DNA from: Sporobolomyces roseus
Taxonomy: Eukaryota; Basidiomycota; Microbotryomycetes; Sporidiobolales; Sporidiobolaceae
Assembly: GCA_016617785.1 (NCBI GenBank)
Contig: JADILM010000001.1
Span: forward strand, 1,736,001-1,800,000
Direction of reading: 5' to 3'
Length of the DNA: 64,000 nt
How positions within the stretch are numbered: position 1 is the first letter of the stretch; each line of letters begins with the position of its first letter. A program made the translations under genes and the position numbers. Positions 15,396 through 30,300 of this stretch are shown piece by piece. The notes below the pieces were generated by a model. It made no database searches, was not told the DNA's origin, and saw only the letters and a program-made list of their open reading frames with translations.

Positions 15396-16913
15396 CTACA
15401 TAGTGCGATACTGTCCATATCGAAGGGCTTGACGCTTCGTGAGTTGACGCTTCTCGAGTGATTGCGTGTGATGAGAGGAGGGATACACCTCGTCGTCTGG
15501 CGGCGGCGGAGAGTTTCGTTCGACGTCGGAACGAGACCGAAGAGGGTTCTGGTTCGAAGAAGAGCGTCCTGGGTGTCTCGAGTGCGAAGAAGGTCTCGAG
15601 TGCGATGAAGGTCTCGAGTAGGGATGGTGCTGGAATTCGCCGTGTGAAGACCTCGAACTTCCTCGACGACGATGAGTTGGCGTCCAATGGGAAGTTGCGG
15701 AGGGTTGCGGATGTTATGATTGAGGAGCGTGAGATTGATCGTATGTGTGATAAGGATTGGCTGATCCAAGGATTGTCGTGGCTGAACGAGTGGAGTCGTT
15801 TGAGGTGGTGTCGAAGGGGTTCTGGGAGGCGATTGCTGCCATGAAGGAATAGGGATGGGGAGAAATCTGATGTTGCTGAAGGTGCGAAGGAGTGGAATAA
15901 GGTTGAGCTTGCCCAGAAGAGGAGCGGAAAGGGTCGACAGCTTGAGAACCGAGGAAAGGATCCGATTCGTAGTAACTCGACTCCGGTTGAGCGTTGTCCA
16001 AGGATGGCTGATCTTGCTGTGGAGGAGGGAAGAGAGCAGGGTCGATACCGGGGGCGTAACGCTTTGGCATGAATTCCGAATCCGAGTCGGAATCAGGCGA
16101 AGGTTGTCTCTGAAGTTGTTCGAGTTCCGGATCCTCTTCCTCTTCGGTCGTCTGCACCAACAAAGATCTGTTGAGTTGCTACTCCGGAAGAATCAGTGAG
16201 CTTTACTCGACTTACGACGTCGGAAAACTCTTTGGCATCATTATTCCAAACTCGACCATGTAGCGTTCCTCGAGGCGGATTGCGCATTGGACAAGTCGAA
16301 TTCTTGTGTCTCCCCAGCGGCCTATTCGCAGGAGAGTGCGTCAGTATCGTCGATTTCGCGGGCAATCTCCATGAACCAAGGGAGACAGTGCTCACTGTAT
16401 GGCTTTGTACCACGCTTTCTCGCAATGGCCACACTCTACGGGTCCCGCATCACGGCTGTGAGTCAACATATGCTTTTCCCTGAGATCATTATTCTACAGA
16501 AGTTCCTAAAGGCGCAGTGAGTCATTGCGATTTTGAAGAAGAAGAAGAAAGTACGAGCTCCCCTATTTCCATATCACAGAAGTCGCAAAGCATGACATTA
16601 TAATGTCTCTTCTCACCGAGGTGAACTTCCTTGTAATGAGTTACGACTTTCTGCGAGAGAGAGAGAGAAGAGTGCGACATAGCGAAAACATTAGGTTCCG
16701 GAATTTCAGAGTGAGACTGACACTCACATGTTTCCGCTCATTCGAGTGATCACAGCCCGCACGAGTGCAACCGTACCTTCGCTCTCGATCCGAATCACGA
16801 TACTCCCTCGCCATGAGTTCGTCTGTTCCCGGTACTCGATCCCATCCCTCTCGATCTTCTGCTGAAGCAGAGTCAGTGAGCTTGCCCTTCCTTCTTCGTG
16901 GTTCTGGTGGCAT
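15396..16913 (-). CDS. Zinc-finger protein of unassigned family, copy A, interrupted by an in-frame TAA
   Basis: Probable start ATG at 16913 (MPPEPRRRKGKL); an upstream exon cannot be ruled out. It has a C2H2 finger with the same C-x4-C-x12-H-x4-H spacing as copy B (CTRAGC...HYKEVH), a CDFC...HMLTH unit and a C2HC unit (CGHCEKAW...HKNSTCP). A Pro/Ser/Gln-rich region follows from an exon starting near 16150 (TTEEEEDPELEQL). The frame meets TAA at 15714-15716. In exactly the same frame, 105 further sense codons follow, ending LEKRQLTKRQALRYGQYRTM and TAG at 15396-15398, which matches the tail of copy B. The gene may be newly truncated, may use readthrough, or may splice across the stop with a weak GTTCAG donor; a sequencing error is also possible. 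Confidence 0.65.
15714..15716 (-). other. In-frame TAA inside zinc-finger gene copy A
   Basis: The codon order on the minus strand is GCT CCT CAA TCA TAA CAT CCG CAA, all in one frame. A single C-to-T change from CAA (Gln) would explain the stop in this Gln/Pro/His-rich stretch. No usual donor plus CTGAC/CTGAT branch-point pair surrounds it, unlike most introns in this window. Confidence 0.7.
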
Positions 16914-17215
16914 CTCCTTTGTATCTGGAAATCTGTAAAGGAGCGATACTGAGAAACAAGAGGAGAAGAGAAAAGAGGAAAGGAGGGAGAGACGGCGAAA
17001 TGAACTTTGCGCCGCGGATTCCAGATTCGTGGATCAGACTCTTCCACGATAGATTCGAGTGATGCAATGCGAGTCGCGATAGCGAATAGTTACAGCTTCG
17101 ACGGTACAAGCTACCTAAGGGGGATCTAGTAAACAGCTGAGATCAGCTTCTCGAATCGAGCGCAGACCTTGATCGCGAGATGTCGAGACTCACGAGAGGT
17201 CTACGAAGGATTCCC
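16914..17215. other. Intergenic region upstream of zinc-finger copy A
   Basis: Likely promoter of copy A and 3' flank of TRM6. A small open frame (MEESDPRIWNPRRK, near 17000-17047) could be a first coding exon of copy A, but no in-phase splice to the FPDTKEMPPEP exon was found, so it is not included in the gene. Confidence 0.35.
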
Positions 17216-19194
17216 TCAAGGTTCCACTCCATTCACCATCGATTCCTGACCCACTTCCTCACTCTTGGTCACCTCGTCCTCATCCTTCATTTCCACCGGA
17301 TCCTCCCTCCTCCTCTTCCCTTCCCTCTCCTCCCCCTCCCCCTCTTCCTTCCTCTTCCCGTTCCTCTTGCCACCACTCCTAACTGAATTCGTTCCTCCTT
17401 CATCAACGACCCTAATCCCCGTCAACAAGAATCCACCCCCATGTCCCATCCCTTGCATTTCTGGATGAGTCCTCCCCGGTAACACTTGGTACTGTCTCAA
17501 AAAAGGTTCGTGGATCGAAGTATGAATGAACGATGGAGAAGTACGGAGGGATAAGAGGCAAGGTTGAAGTGTCGATAGGAATGGCGAGTAGATGCAGAGG
17601 GTAGAGGAACCCGCCAAGTAAGGTAAGAGTCTTTGAATGATTGAATAGGGTTCGTATGAAGAAGTAGCGATAATCAATCTGTACTCGAGTCGAGCGAATT
17701 GATCAGTATCTCAGAAAACGACGGGGATCCGAACACACTCTCTCTCGTTTTGCGAAAAAGCTCACCCATCGTATTCCCCCCTAAAGAATTCATCTCTAGC
17801 TTTCTGACCCTTCTCGAAAGTTCCCTTCCTCTTCTTCAATTTGTTCGATTCCCTCTGTAACTTGTTCCTCAAATTCCTAATCCTCTTGATTTCCTTCTCT
17901 TTCTCTTCCTCGGTGCCCTCCAATTCGTCCGGTACAACCGCTGCAATTGGGGTCGATGTCGATTCTAAAGGAAGATCGGGAGGAACCCAGGTAGATTCGG
18001 TCGCTGCCCAATGAAGGGATTGAATTGGGTTCAAAGCGGTTGAATCTTGTGGGAAATTGAATGATTCGAGTAGGTGTAAATCGGGTGGAGAATCTGCATC
18101 GTTGATAACCATTATAGTTCCGGTCCCTATAGCTCATTCTTTCACTTATATCAGCATCTTTGCCCTCTCTCTCTCAACCCCGAGTGAGTGATGATGAGAT
18201 TTTACTTACCTCCCATTCGTTCTGCGCAAGCACTGACAATCAAACCCCCTAAATCCTCTACTACCAATAACCTACTCCCCGGTCTAACATTTGACAAAGC
18301 CAACAAATTCGCCAATGTATCGGCACGGAGTTCGTTCGTTTTCGATGGGACTCGGTTGAAATTAAAAGTCGTTTGATCGTGAATCGTAGGAGGGAGTACT
18401 GTGAATAGAGGGATGTATCTAAATTGGGAGTGTGGGAATTAGTGAAGGGAAGGGAAGGAGGAAGGGAGGGAGGGAGGAAGAGACGGGTTTAACTTACTTT
18501 GCTTCTTTCTTTTTTAGGTACTTTTCTTTCGAATACTCGGTTTTCAACTCGTAAGCTGAATGTTCCGAGATTTGTTTCGCGATTATCTCCTACATTTTAT
18601 GGTGTGAGAAAGGGGAGAGGAAAAGGAAAAGGAGGAAAGGGAGGAGGGAAAAAGAGGAGAAAAATCAGTCAACAATGCAAGTTTTCAAGACGTCACAAGG
18701 GTAGAGTTTGGTGCCAAACTCACCCTGCCGGTTAATCCAGAATCTTTTAATTCTTTGATATCCTCGAAGGTAAGGTTCTGTGCACCAGTCGAAGTGATAT
18801 GTTGATTATTCGCGACCACTTCGGCCGTGTCCTCTACTCACCTCTCCCTTATCAGCTTCCTTCACCCGCACACTTCTATTAGAGAGACAAAGGTACCTGT
18901 ATCACCATTGAGTTGTACCGCAACAGGTATTAATTTGCCATCTTTCAAAATTTCATAAGTTTGACCATAAACTTTGCCTTCTAATTCTGTTGATTTGAAT
19001 GAACCGTATCTCCCCAAATTTATGGTTGATGATTTACCTGTAGGAGGGAGTTTTATGGGTTTGAGGATTCCCGAGGGGAGTCGAAGGAGGAGTGAAGAGG
19101 AACAAGTAATGAATGAACGAGGGGAATGAGTAGGAGAGGAAGAGGAAGTGAATAATGAGGTGGATGCTACTGGTTCTGTATTAGAGTCGGTCAT
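17216..19194 (-). CDS. TRM6: tRNA (adenine(58)-N1)-methyltransferase non-catalytic subunit TRM6 (GCD10)
   Basis: Non-catalytic, tRNA-binding partner of TRM61 in the nuclear enzyme that makes m1A58 in tRNAs, including initiator tRNA. The ATG at 19194 starts MTDSNTEPVAST. The N-terminal half has LPSGILKPIKL, INLGRYGSF and an EIIAKQISEHSAYELKTEYS block typical of Gcd10. The C-terminal half has ALSNVRPGSRLLVVEDLGGL (a degenerate SAM-binding fold), ERMGGTGTIMVIND, a helical Arg/Lys linker, and the closing segment LRQYQVLPGRTHPEM with GGFLLTGIRVV. A Lys/Glu-rich tail ends at the TGA at 17216-17218. About 490 residues, the usual size. It shares a 72-bp divergent promoter with the mannosidase. Confidence 0.92.
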
Positions 19195-19266
19195 TGTCAA
19201 GTGTGAGTGGTAGCCAAGTACGATCAGGTGTGTTTCATCTCTCAACTTGTCTTCTCTCATTTGCTC
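19195..19266. promoter_or_regulatory. 72-bp divergent promoter between TRM6 and the alpha-mannosidase gene
   Basis: The two start codons (19194 minus and 19267 plus) point away from each other with only 72 bp between them. Both 5' leaders and any core elements must fit here or overlap the opposite coding region. No TATA-like box was recognised. Confidence 0.5.
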
Positions 19267-22052
<2,786 letters not shown>

Positions 22053-22289
22053 TTATATAGATATAGATATCAGCATATTGATGACTAGCTGCAAATCGCA
22101 ATTGATGGAAAACGCAGGATCGTTCTCAAAGACTCATCGCTTTACCTCTCTCCCAGAGAATGCTGCTCTCGGAGAGTACCACGAGTGCTCAGATGGATGA
22201 GAGATGGTGATGAAAATGATAAAAGTTAAAAATTGGGTTTATTTGATTCTTGCTACTCGCTCTTCACTCCCATTTCTCTGCACCGGTAC

Positions 22290-24071
22290 TCATGCTCTCG
22301 CTTTCCCCTTCCCTTTCCCCATACTCCCACTCCCACCTCCACTACCACTTCCGCTTCCTCCAACCTCCTCGAAAGTGGTCGAAGGAGGTTCGACAGCTTT
22401 CCCCTTTCCTTTCCCCTTACTCACACTCGAGCTAGATCCTCCAACCTCTCCCGAATCAACAACAGCTTTCGCTTTCCCCTTTCCCTTTCCCTTCCCTTCT
22501 CCAGTAGCAGTTCCGTTCGAAACGATTCCATTCGACGAGGAAGAAGAAGTAGGAACTCGAGTTTTCGAACTAGATTTCCCTTTCCCTTTCGACGATTTTT
22601 TGGCGGTAGCGGCTGCAGCGGCGTTGAGTACGGTTTGTTCGACTTGTGAAGCGGTCGTTTCGGAACCGATTGGGGAAGGAGGTACTTCGGGATCTCCTTC
22701 TTCAGTTGCGGCTCCTTCTCCTCCTTTCGCAACTCGTTTACCTTTACGCTTCTCGACAGCTAAGGAATGTGCACAAGCTCGAGGTCAGACACGTTACAAG
22801 GATAGTAAGAGAAGAAAGATGAAGTGTACCTTTTGCAGCTGCACTGAATCTTTGTTCGTTTCCACACCAGACATCACAACCTCTCGCACTCGATCGATCG
22901 ATGAATTTGGCAACTTCGGGTAACTTGGTGAAGCTAGCAGACCATTGACGAGGGAACATGAATCTGAACCTCCTCCCCATGATGTTGAAACTATCCAACC
23001 TCGATCCAAATGCGGCGAGGTATCGAAGGACCAAAGCTTCGTGGTCGTCTCCAACGAGGATCTCTTCAGGTTTGTAGTAGGGAGGTTCGACGAGTTTGAA
23101 TTCGACTAGAGAGGTACCATTGTTGATACAGGCGAGGCAGAGAACGTTGAAAGGAGCGAGTGCTTTCGGAAGGAGTGGATAAGTGACCGAATAGAAATTG
23201 GGCATCTTTGTAGCGTTCATCTTCGAGTGCAAGGACATGAGGAAGTTCAAGTTGGGTTTGTTGAGGAAATGAAGGTATTCGAGGGTGGTTGCGGTCGTTT
23301 GGAAATGTTCGATCAGGTCGTCGAGGGCAGGTTTCGAGATGGGTTCGGGAGCGAAATCGAGAGAGATGATGTGTAAAGTCTTGTTCATCGAAGTGAGGAG
23401 GGCTTTGTGAAGTGCGGTACCGTTTGCAAGAGGGAGTTTGCCGAAAGTGAGTTGAGTGAGAGGGAGATTGATCGGAGTCGTATCAGATGGATCTTTGAAG
23501 TCAGCTTTACAGCATAGGTTCTTGATGTCTGAGCATCGTAGCGTGTCAGCCGTGCGTTCCAACAGAGTTCCGAAATAGAGGGAAACGTACTGATTAAAGC
23601 AGGATGCCTCAAGATATCCCATTCCAACCACTCTTCATCCCTCTCTGCCTGACCATCCGTCTCTCCCCTCAATGGATCATAAGTAATGCTAAACCCTTTC
23701 AAGCTACCCTTGTTTCCAACTCGATCCAACAACCAATAAGTGTCTATCCCAAACTGGTTCTCCGAGTCCAAGTACTCTGTCTTGAACTCTTCTATCAACC
23801 TCTTTGATTCCCTCGAACGAATCGCCTGCATCGAAGCAGGTGTATTGATTCGAATGTGTTTGTAGAGGATCGATTGAGCGGGTCGACGCCAGGCTTGTGA
23901 AACGAGTGAACAGGCTTTGAGAGTAGCGTAGTCTGGATGATCGAGCCATAGCTTGATGTGAGATAGTCCAGCGTAGTAGAAGATGAGCTCCAAGGTTGAT
24001 CCATCGAGTGAAAGAAGGGGAGAAGTCGAAGGTGCAGCTGGCGAGGGAAAGGAAGAGGAGGAAGACGCCAT
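22290..24071 (-). CDS. F-box-like protein with a low-complexity GK-rich tail
   Basis: The ATG at 24071 begins MASSSSSFPSPAAP. Residues about 20-75 (LLSLDGSTLELIFYYAGL through ACSLVSQAWRRPAQSILY) have the spacing of an F-box, the Skp1-binding motif of SCF ubiquitin ligases. The middle is a Leu-rich region (SLKGFSITYD, LTQLTFGKLPL, TLHIISLDFAP, TLEYLHFLNKPN) like the degenerate repeats of fungal F-box proteins. After the last intron the C-terminus is Ser/Gly-rich with several GKGKGK clusters and ends KARA at the TGA at 22290-22292. The F-box call rests on pattern only. The target substrate is unknown. Confidence 0.75.
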
Positions 24072-24733
24072 CTCGAGAGGAGTCGCCGCTACAGATGAGA
24101 TCTACTCGGTGCGGTAGAGTCGAGTAGCTGGTCAGGCGAGGTGAGGGAGAAAAGCGAAGAAACAGATGGACAATTTTTCGCTTGCAGTCAAGACGCATTT
24201 CGGCTTGCTGAGACTTAGTAGTCATATGATAGAGGGATAGTATACGAATTCAACGCCGACAAGATACTTCTCGATTTTCGCAAAGTTTTCGCAAGTTTCC
24301 CTTCGACTTTCTGATCCTCCCGTCCACCCTGTCTCTCGGTTCTGAGCGGGGAGAAGTCACTGCCAGAGTCGATATCTGCCCGCGCGCAGCGTCGGAGCCA
24401 AAGAATCGAGAGAATGATCGCAAGAATCGATGCTTCGCAACTTGCGAAACGGGAGCTTCTCCGTCCGGAAGTCCTCAAAAGAGGGTATAGGCGGTGCTGC
24501 CCACTTGAGAAGACCATAGGATCGCACTTAGACAGTCAAAGGTGTCAACACTGAGCTGGGAGAAGGGGATAGACCCGATGTCTGTCAAAAAGGAAAACGA
24601 ACGAAATCTATCTATTCCGACGGCCCGTACCTCGAAGTCTAAACAAACACATATAAACACTAGACAAAGCAACAAAGAAGAAACCGAAACCAAAAGCAGC
24701 AACAAGAGAAGGGGGGAGGAGTACATTTTCTAT
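24072..24733. other. Intergenic region, no gene seen
   Basis: Lies between the start of the F-box-like gene and the 3' end of the permease, so it holds one promoter and one 3' flank. Open frames on both strands are short and domain-free. A small GC-rich patch (CCCGCGCGCAGCG, near 24380) stands out, with nothing attached to it. Confidence 0.5.
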
Positions 24734-27054
24734 CTAGACCACCAATTCAACCTTTCCCTCGCCTTGACTCGTCTTGTCAGACTTCTCCTCGCTGGACTCC
24801 TTTCCGTAATTCGAATCCTCCTTGTATAGGGTATCGGGATGAGCGGTGGGAGGGAAAGTGTTGGCGTAAGGACCGAGAGTGATGATGTCGCACTCTTCTT
24901 GGGTGAGTTGTCGAATAGGGAAGATTTTGCAGAGACCGACATAGCAGAGCATTGAGACACCGAATCCGACAAACCACGAGAGCTGGTAGATTCGAGTAGC
25001 GGCGAGAGGAACGTTGTATCCGACGGCACCGACGAATCCAGGCAGATTGGGAATGATTCCGATGAGATCTGTTGAAGCGGGTCGTCAGTGATGAGCTTTT
25101 CAGGTTTTGATAGGTATATGAGCTTACAGGCAGCGAAAGCTCGAAGGTTGAAACCGTGGTAATACTTGTAAGCACCGTCAGCTCGCATCGTGTAGAGGTC
25201 GTCGGTTTTGATAAGTTGCTTCGAGACGATCCAGTAATGAGCGGTCATGACTCCAGCACTATCGAGCAGGAGCGATCAGACAGCTGCTCTGAGAGCGAGC
25301 GAAGAGAGTGCGACTCACATCGAAGACAAGAATACGGTATAAGCTGAGAGGTAAGTTGTGAATTTCGACGATTCTGACAACAGGTTCCAAGGGCACCTGT
25401 CAAGCGAGTTCGACTATCAGCTCACAAGTTTGGGAGAATACTTGAAAGGATAGAGCTTACATAGCAAAGCCGATGGCGGCGCAGAGATATCCTCCTCTTC
25501 GAATTGTGCAGTATTTAGGGAAAATGGCAGCCAAGTCGCAACCAGCCGATAGAGAGTTTGCTGCGACGTTCACTCCGATCTGAGCGATAATGAATGCGAT
25601 AGAGATGATGGCGACACCGGCGCGGGTAGCAGAGGAAGCTGAGGATCCATCGGTCGAGGGGAGAAGGAATCGAGCCATAATCTCTTGAGGCGACCAAACG
25701 AATTCGCCGAAGATGACTTCACTGCTTGATCCTATGAGGATACCAAACAAGGAGACGATCGAGAAGGTGACCGGAAGGGCGAGTAGATTGGGAAGTACGA
25801 CGTCGGAAGGTTTTCGAGCTCGAGAGGCGAAATCGGTTGCTATGTTCGATCAGGCGAGTTTCAGTACAGTACAACACGGAGGAAGTAGATGCTCGAGCTT
25901 ACCATTGACGATGAGAGCTGCCATGTTACCCAAGCACGACATGAGGTTTGCGACGAAGGCCCATCCTAGCGCGGATCCTTTCAGCTCGGAGGGTTTGTGA
26001 ATAAGGTCTCCCGCTCCTCCGGCTTTGCTGATACACCAAGCAAACAGCGCAATACCGCAGATTGGCGAGACGATGGCCTTGAGAGTGAAGAAGTGTCGAA
26101 GGGAGTGAATCGGCAGGTAAATCACAAAAAGTGAGACGAAAGAGAACAAGAAGAAAGAGAGGAAGTGCGCCGAATCGGTACCGGAGGAAGGGATCATGTT
26201 GGGGATGTTGGCGAAGGAAGGGAAGATTGCTGTGATGAGGGTATACGTAACTTCGCCGCCTGTTTTTTCCAAAGAAAGCTGTCAGCTGCGGTTTGCAGAG
26301 AGGAAGAGAACTCGAGCAGACCGATAAAAGATTGCACTCCAAACCAAATGCAGGCCATCAGTGCGCGATTGAGTATAGGCCAGAGCGCGCCGAGAACGCC
26401 GAATGCTAGAAAGAAAAAACGAAACGAAACGAAAAAAGTCAGCTCAATCTCTCGCCAAGACAGTACAACGTCTCCTTGTGCACGCCGAGAGTGAATCAGT
26501 AGGCTTACATGATCGAACGTACGCCGGGAAGATGATCGAGTACTTTGCGCCGGGAATTGCGGTGAGAATGAGGAATCCAGCTGCGAGACTATAGCCGACG
26601 ATGACACACTGTTGCTCTCGACCAGACGTCAGCAAGGAAGAGCTAGAGAGGTGGAAGGAAGAGAGAGCGAGCGTACCAACCAGGCCTGCCACCAACTCAA
26701 TCCCGCTCCAACGAGTCCCGAACCGATCATGAAGGTATTCAAGTTGAATGAATCGGCGATCCTGAAAAGAAGAGCAGTCGATGTGAGCGTCGAATACCCT
26801 TATATGTGGACGAGAGCGACGAAAGAGAGAAGGGAGAAGGAGAAGAGAGAAACCGCGGAGCGAAAAGGGGAAGAAAAGAAAAGGGGAAGGGACAGAGAGA
26901 AGTGAGGGGCTCACCAGAACGTCCAGTAGTTCCATGCCTTCCATAGACGCTCTTCGAGGGGTACAGGCAGAAGATCTTTGTTGGCGAGGAATGTTGAACC
27001 GGGAGTTTGTTCGACTTCGCATAGCTTGAGGATTCGACTCGGAGAGAAGCGCAT
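24734..27054 (-). CDS. NCS1-family nucleobase permease (uracil/allantoin/uridine type)
   Basis: Plasma-membrane proton symporter of nucleobases or related compounds. The ATG at 27054 starts [16 protein letters not shown]. The family hallmark [19 protein letters not shown] comes next, then a series of hydrophobic helices: [34 protein letters not shown] and [13 protein letters not shown]. Conserved loops include [16 protein letters not shown] (the fungal sequence that follows helix 2), WFGVQSF and NMIPSSGT. The cytosolic C-terminus is acidic ([16 protein letters not shown]) and ends VELVV at the TAG at 24734-24736. About 550 residues with roughly twelve membrane segments. The exact substrate (uracil, allantoin, uridine, thiamine) cannot be chosen from sequence alone. 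A Zn2Cys6 gene lies directly upstream in the same orientation. Confidence 0.9.
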
Positions 27055-27370
27055 TTCGAGAGATGATAGAGAAGTGATAGACGAGAGTGAAGTAGAAGAT
27101 AGAGAGAGGAGGAGAAGGGAGATCTGAAGATTGACGTTGAAAAAAAGGTGGAGAGAAAGTTTTCCCTTGCCGTATCTCGATAAGAGGTCGACTTGAGAGG
27201 CCAATCATCAACGACTCCGCTTCTCCCGCTCGTCGATCTCCTTCAAATCTCCGCTTCATGCCACTCTTTCCCCATTTGGGCTGCAAAGAATCGTTTGAAG
27301 TGTTCTCGATTCAGGCACAATCACCATCAGACGAGACAACTAATCCTTGGTAGCGATAGCAATCATCTCT
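27055..27370. other. Short intergenic region between permease and regulator
   Basis: This 316-bp stretch holds the permease promoter and the 3' flank of the Zn2Cys6 gene. No CGG-N-CCG pair typical of Zn2Cys6 binding was recognised by eye, though single CGG and CCG triplets occur. Confidence 0.4.
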
Positions 27371-30300
27371 CTACCAAGTGAGCTGCCCGAGTAACGAATC
27401 TGAAGCACCAGCGGGACTTCCAAACCCAGTCGAAGTCCAATCTTCTGAAGTGAGGGTCCCGAGGAAATTCGAGAAATCGGCTGGATAGCTCGAATCGTCT
27501 TGCGGTAAAGGTAGTGGACTGATCGTCGACGGATAGCCAAGGGGAAGGTTCGAAGTGAGAGCGGTTGCGGCGGATTGCGCGAAAGATGAGGAAGCGAACG
27601 ACGGAGATGTGGTTCGAGATGTCTGAGATTGGGTTGGATGTGGTAGAGAATAGGGATGAGAAGACGGTGTCGCAGAGGGAAGGGTGTCTTGATTTGCGAG
27701 TTCGCTCGAGATCCGTTTCAAAACCTGAGAAGGCGAATGTTCAGTTCGTGCTCTTTGATCAGGAACGCAGAGAAACTGCTCCTACTTGGGCAAAAGATTC
27801 GAGTACAGGTGGTGGCCCATTCGACGCAGGCAGCATGTCGAAAGCAGCTCGTGTAGTTCGGCGAGCCTCCTCAGACGAAAAGAGCGCACTGCGATTCGCA
27901 TTCGCAATGAGCTCCAATCTCGTACTAGAGAGGACTGGCGACTTACGAGAGTATCTTTCTACCTTCTTCGACCACTACCTCGAGAGCAGGCGTTCGCGTA
28001 ACTTTCTTCTCGAAAATGACTCGAGCTTTCGCCAAAACGCCTCGTTTCTGTTTCAGACGCGTGATGAGCGAGGATGCTTCTCATTGTGAAAGCGGAACAC
28101 TTACCTCTCGGATCGAAGTCTCAGCTTCGTCGGTATCGATAGCGTGAAAGAGATCCATCAGCAGAACGAGCGCACTTGCGAGAGTTCCGGTGTAAGCTAG
28201 GGGTCGCGAGAGTGTCAGCAATGCGATCAAAGAATCACCATCAAAGAGAAGCTCACTGAGCCACAAGGTCGGACTGAACTCGAGAAGTTCGGCGTTGGAC
28301 GAAATGAGACGTCGCGAGAACTCGATGCACTGCTGAGTCGAGTACTGGTAAGGGGATCCGGGTTGATAGCCTCGACCAAGAAGAGGTCTATTGAGTCGTA
28401 CAATGCGGCTTGCCAGCTGAAAGAGCAAAGAGAGCGAGCTCAGTCGGCAGAAATTCGACGAGATAACCAGAATTTGACTAACCTCTTCATGCAGAGACGC
28501 TCTCTCATAAGCCACTCGAGCCGAAGACATCGACGGCGCCGAATTGTCCCAAGCGAAGACTGTTGGAACGTTTGACGCTAGAATTGATTGGAAAGCCTGC
28601 GAGAGAAAGTGCAAGGTGAGTGAGTCAACCAGACTGAGAAGACGACTGAACTTACTCGATCTTGTTCGACAAAAGCTGGGTAGGAGAATGAGACTTCCGA
28701 CAAGACGAGTTTGTCGAGTGTAGAGCGAACTTGCTCTGCGATACGACTCTGAACGATCTGATAAGCGGCATCCTGTAGGTAAAAATAGCAGCATCAGTAC
28801 TCGTTGAGTATTCGAGAGTTTGAAAGAGTACGATTGATATGACGTACTGTATACACTGTATCAGGGAAAGGGACGATAGATTCATTCGTCGTCCGAGAAA
28901 GGTCGCCGAGATTGACGTTGAGCGGTCTTGCAGTGTTGTCTGATATGATAGGGCTCGGTCAGCTACCGTACATGATACAGCAGAAGAGGAGATCAGGCGC
29001 ACATTGCGAAGGATGAAGAAGCTGTGACAATTTTCGGAAATCGTCAGCTCAGTTTCTTCTCCTACGCCTCGGCGGTTGCTGCCTCGACTGAACTAGCTTC
29101 CTCGTGCGATTCAAATGAGGACTCACATAGCATCGAAGTGAAGGAGAGTCGCTCAGGTAGGTATCGATGTTGACGAGGTGATGAAACAGTCTGACTGCCG
29201 TTTCTCGTTTCAGACTGTTCGATCCAGGAGGGAGAGCCGGATCATCTGGCGGCATGACCTGCGAGTTCGATCCCAATCGGTGAAGGCCTAGTCGTTGAGC
29301 AACGCGCACTGCTGACGAGAACCAGTTGAGGTAGCGACCCGTCTGACCAGATTGCGAAAAGATCTGAATGTACTGTCCGAACAGAATCACACATCTACGA
29401 GATACTATTCATCAGCTTCGACGAAAACCCAGAGGAGGAAGCGAGCTCACTGGATCGTTCGAATTCGAGGTGTTCCTCCATATTCTCCAATCTGAAGCGA
29501 TCGTAGTGCAGCATCGTGCCAGACTGACGGAAGATCCTTCAGACCCTCTTCATCGAGGCCCCGGAACAGCGAAAGATCCTTCATCCCGTTCGGGCGAGAC
29601 CAGAACCCTTCGAGCGAGAGAGCGAGGACCTGGAGAAACTCAGAGAAGAGGAGCGCAACGAAAGAAAGGGACTCGGAGGAGAGCGTCAGGGAGGAAGGAG
29701 AGGCGAAGAATAGCGTCAGCCCAGTTCGACTGAGTTGAGTATAAGAAAGAGGACGCACCATACAGAAGCATGCGATCCAAAGTGGATCGATGAGGTCTTC
29801 GCGACCATTCTCCAGCATCTCGTTGTATCGAAGATGTTCAAGCGGGAAGGCCACAGGGTCAAGCACCTTGTAATCCCACTCCATCTCGGCAAAGTACTGT
29901 CACAACGGAGAAACGTCAAGATCGATTCCGCGGGAAAGTGCTCGTCGGGACGTACCTTTGCGATCAAGAATTGACTGATCTCGACGCCTGGTAAGACGGC
30001 GATGATCTGTGCGAGCGCATCGTGCCGTACACCGGGCAAATCTGCTGTCGAAACGGCCAAGTCGAGTCCGAGACGAACGGCACTCCCTGTTTTCTCCATC
30101 TATCAGTCGCTGTGATTCTAGCAGAAGGGAAGGAGTACTTACGAGGTCTTCCGTCTTGATCGAATGTGAGAGGTTCAGCGAGAATACTCGTCAAAGCCTC
30201 TGTCAATTCCATATCGACTCTTCCCGCATAATTATACCGTTTCCCAGCGTTCCCTTGTGCAGCCGCGTTGATAGCTCGTAGTACCGGTACTCGGGTCGAG

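Noticed and set aside
22204..22923. Plus-strand Pro/Phe-rich frame opposite the F-box-like tail
   Set aside because: It is the antisense image of GKGKGK repeats (runs of FPFPF) and not a protein-like sequence.
24542..24829. Plus-strand frame with a Lys/Asn/Ser-rich start
   Set aside because: It runs antisense into the permease 3' end, and its second half is the shadow of that coding sequence.
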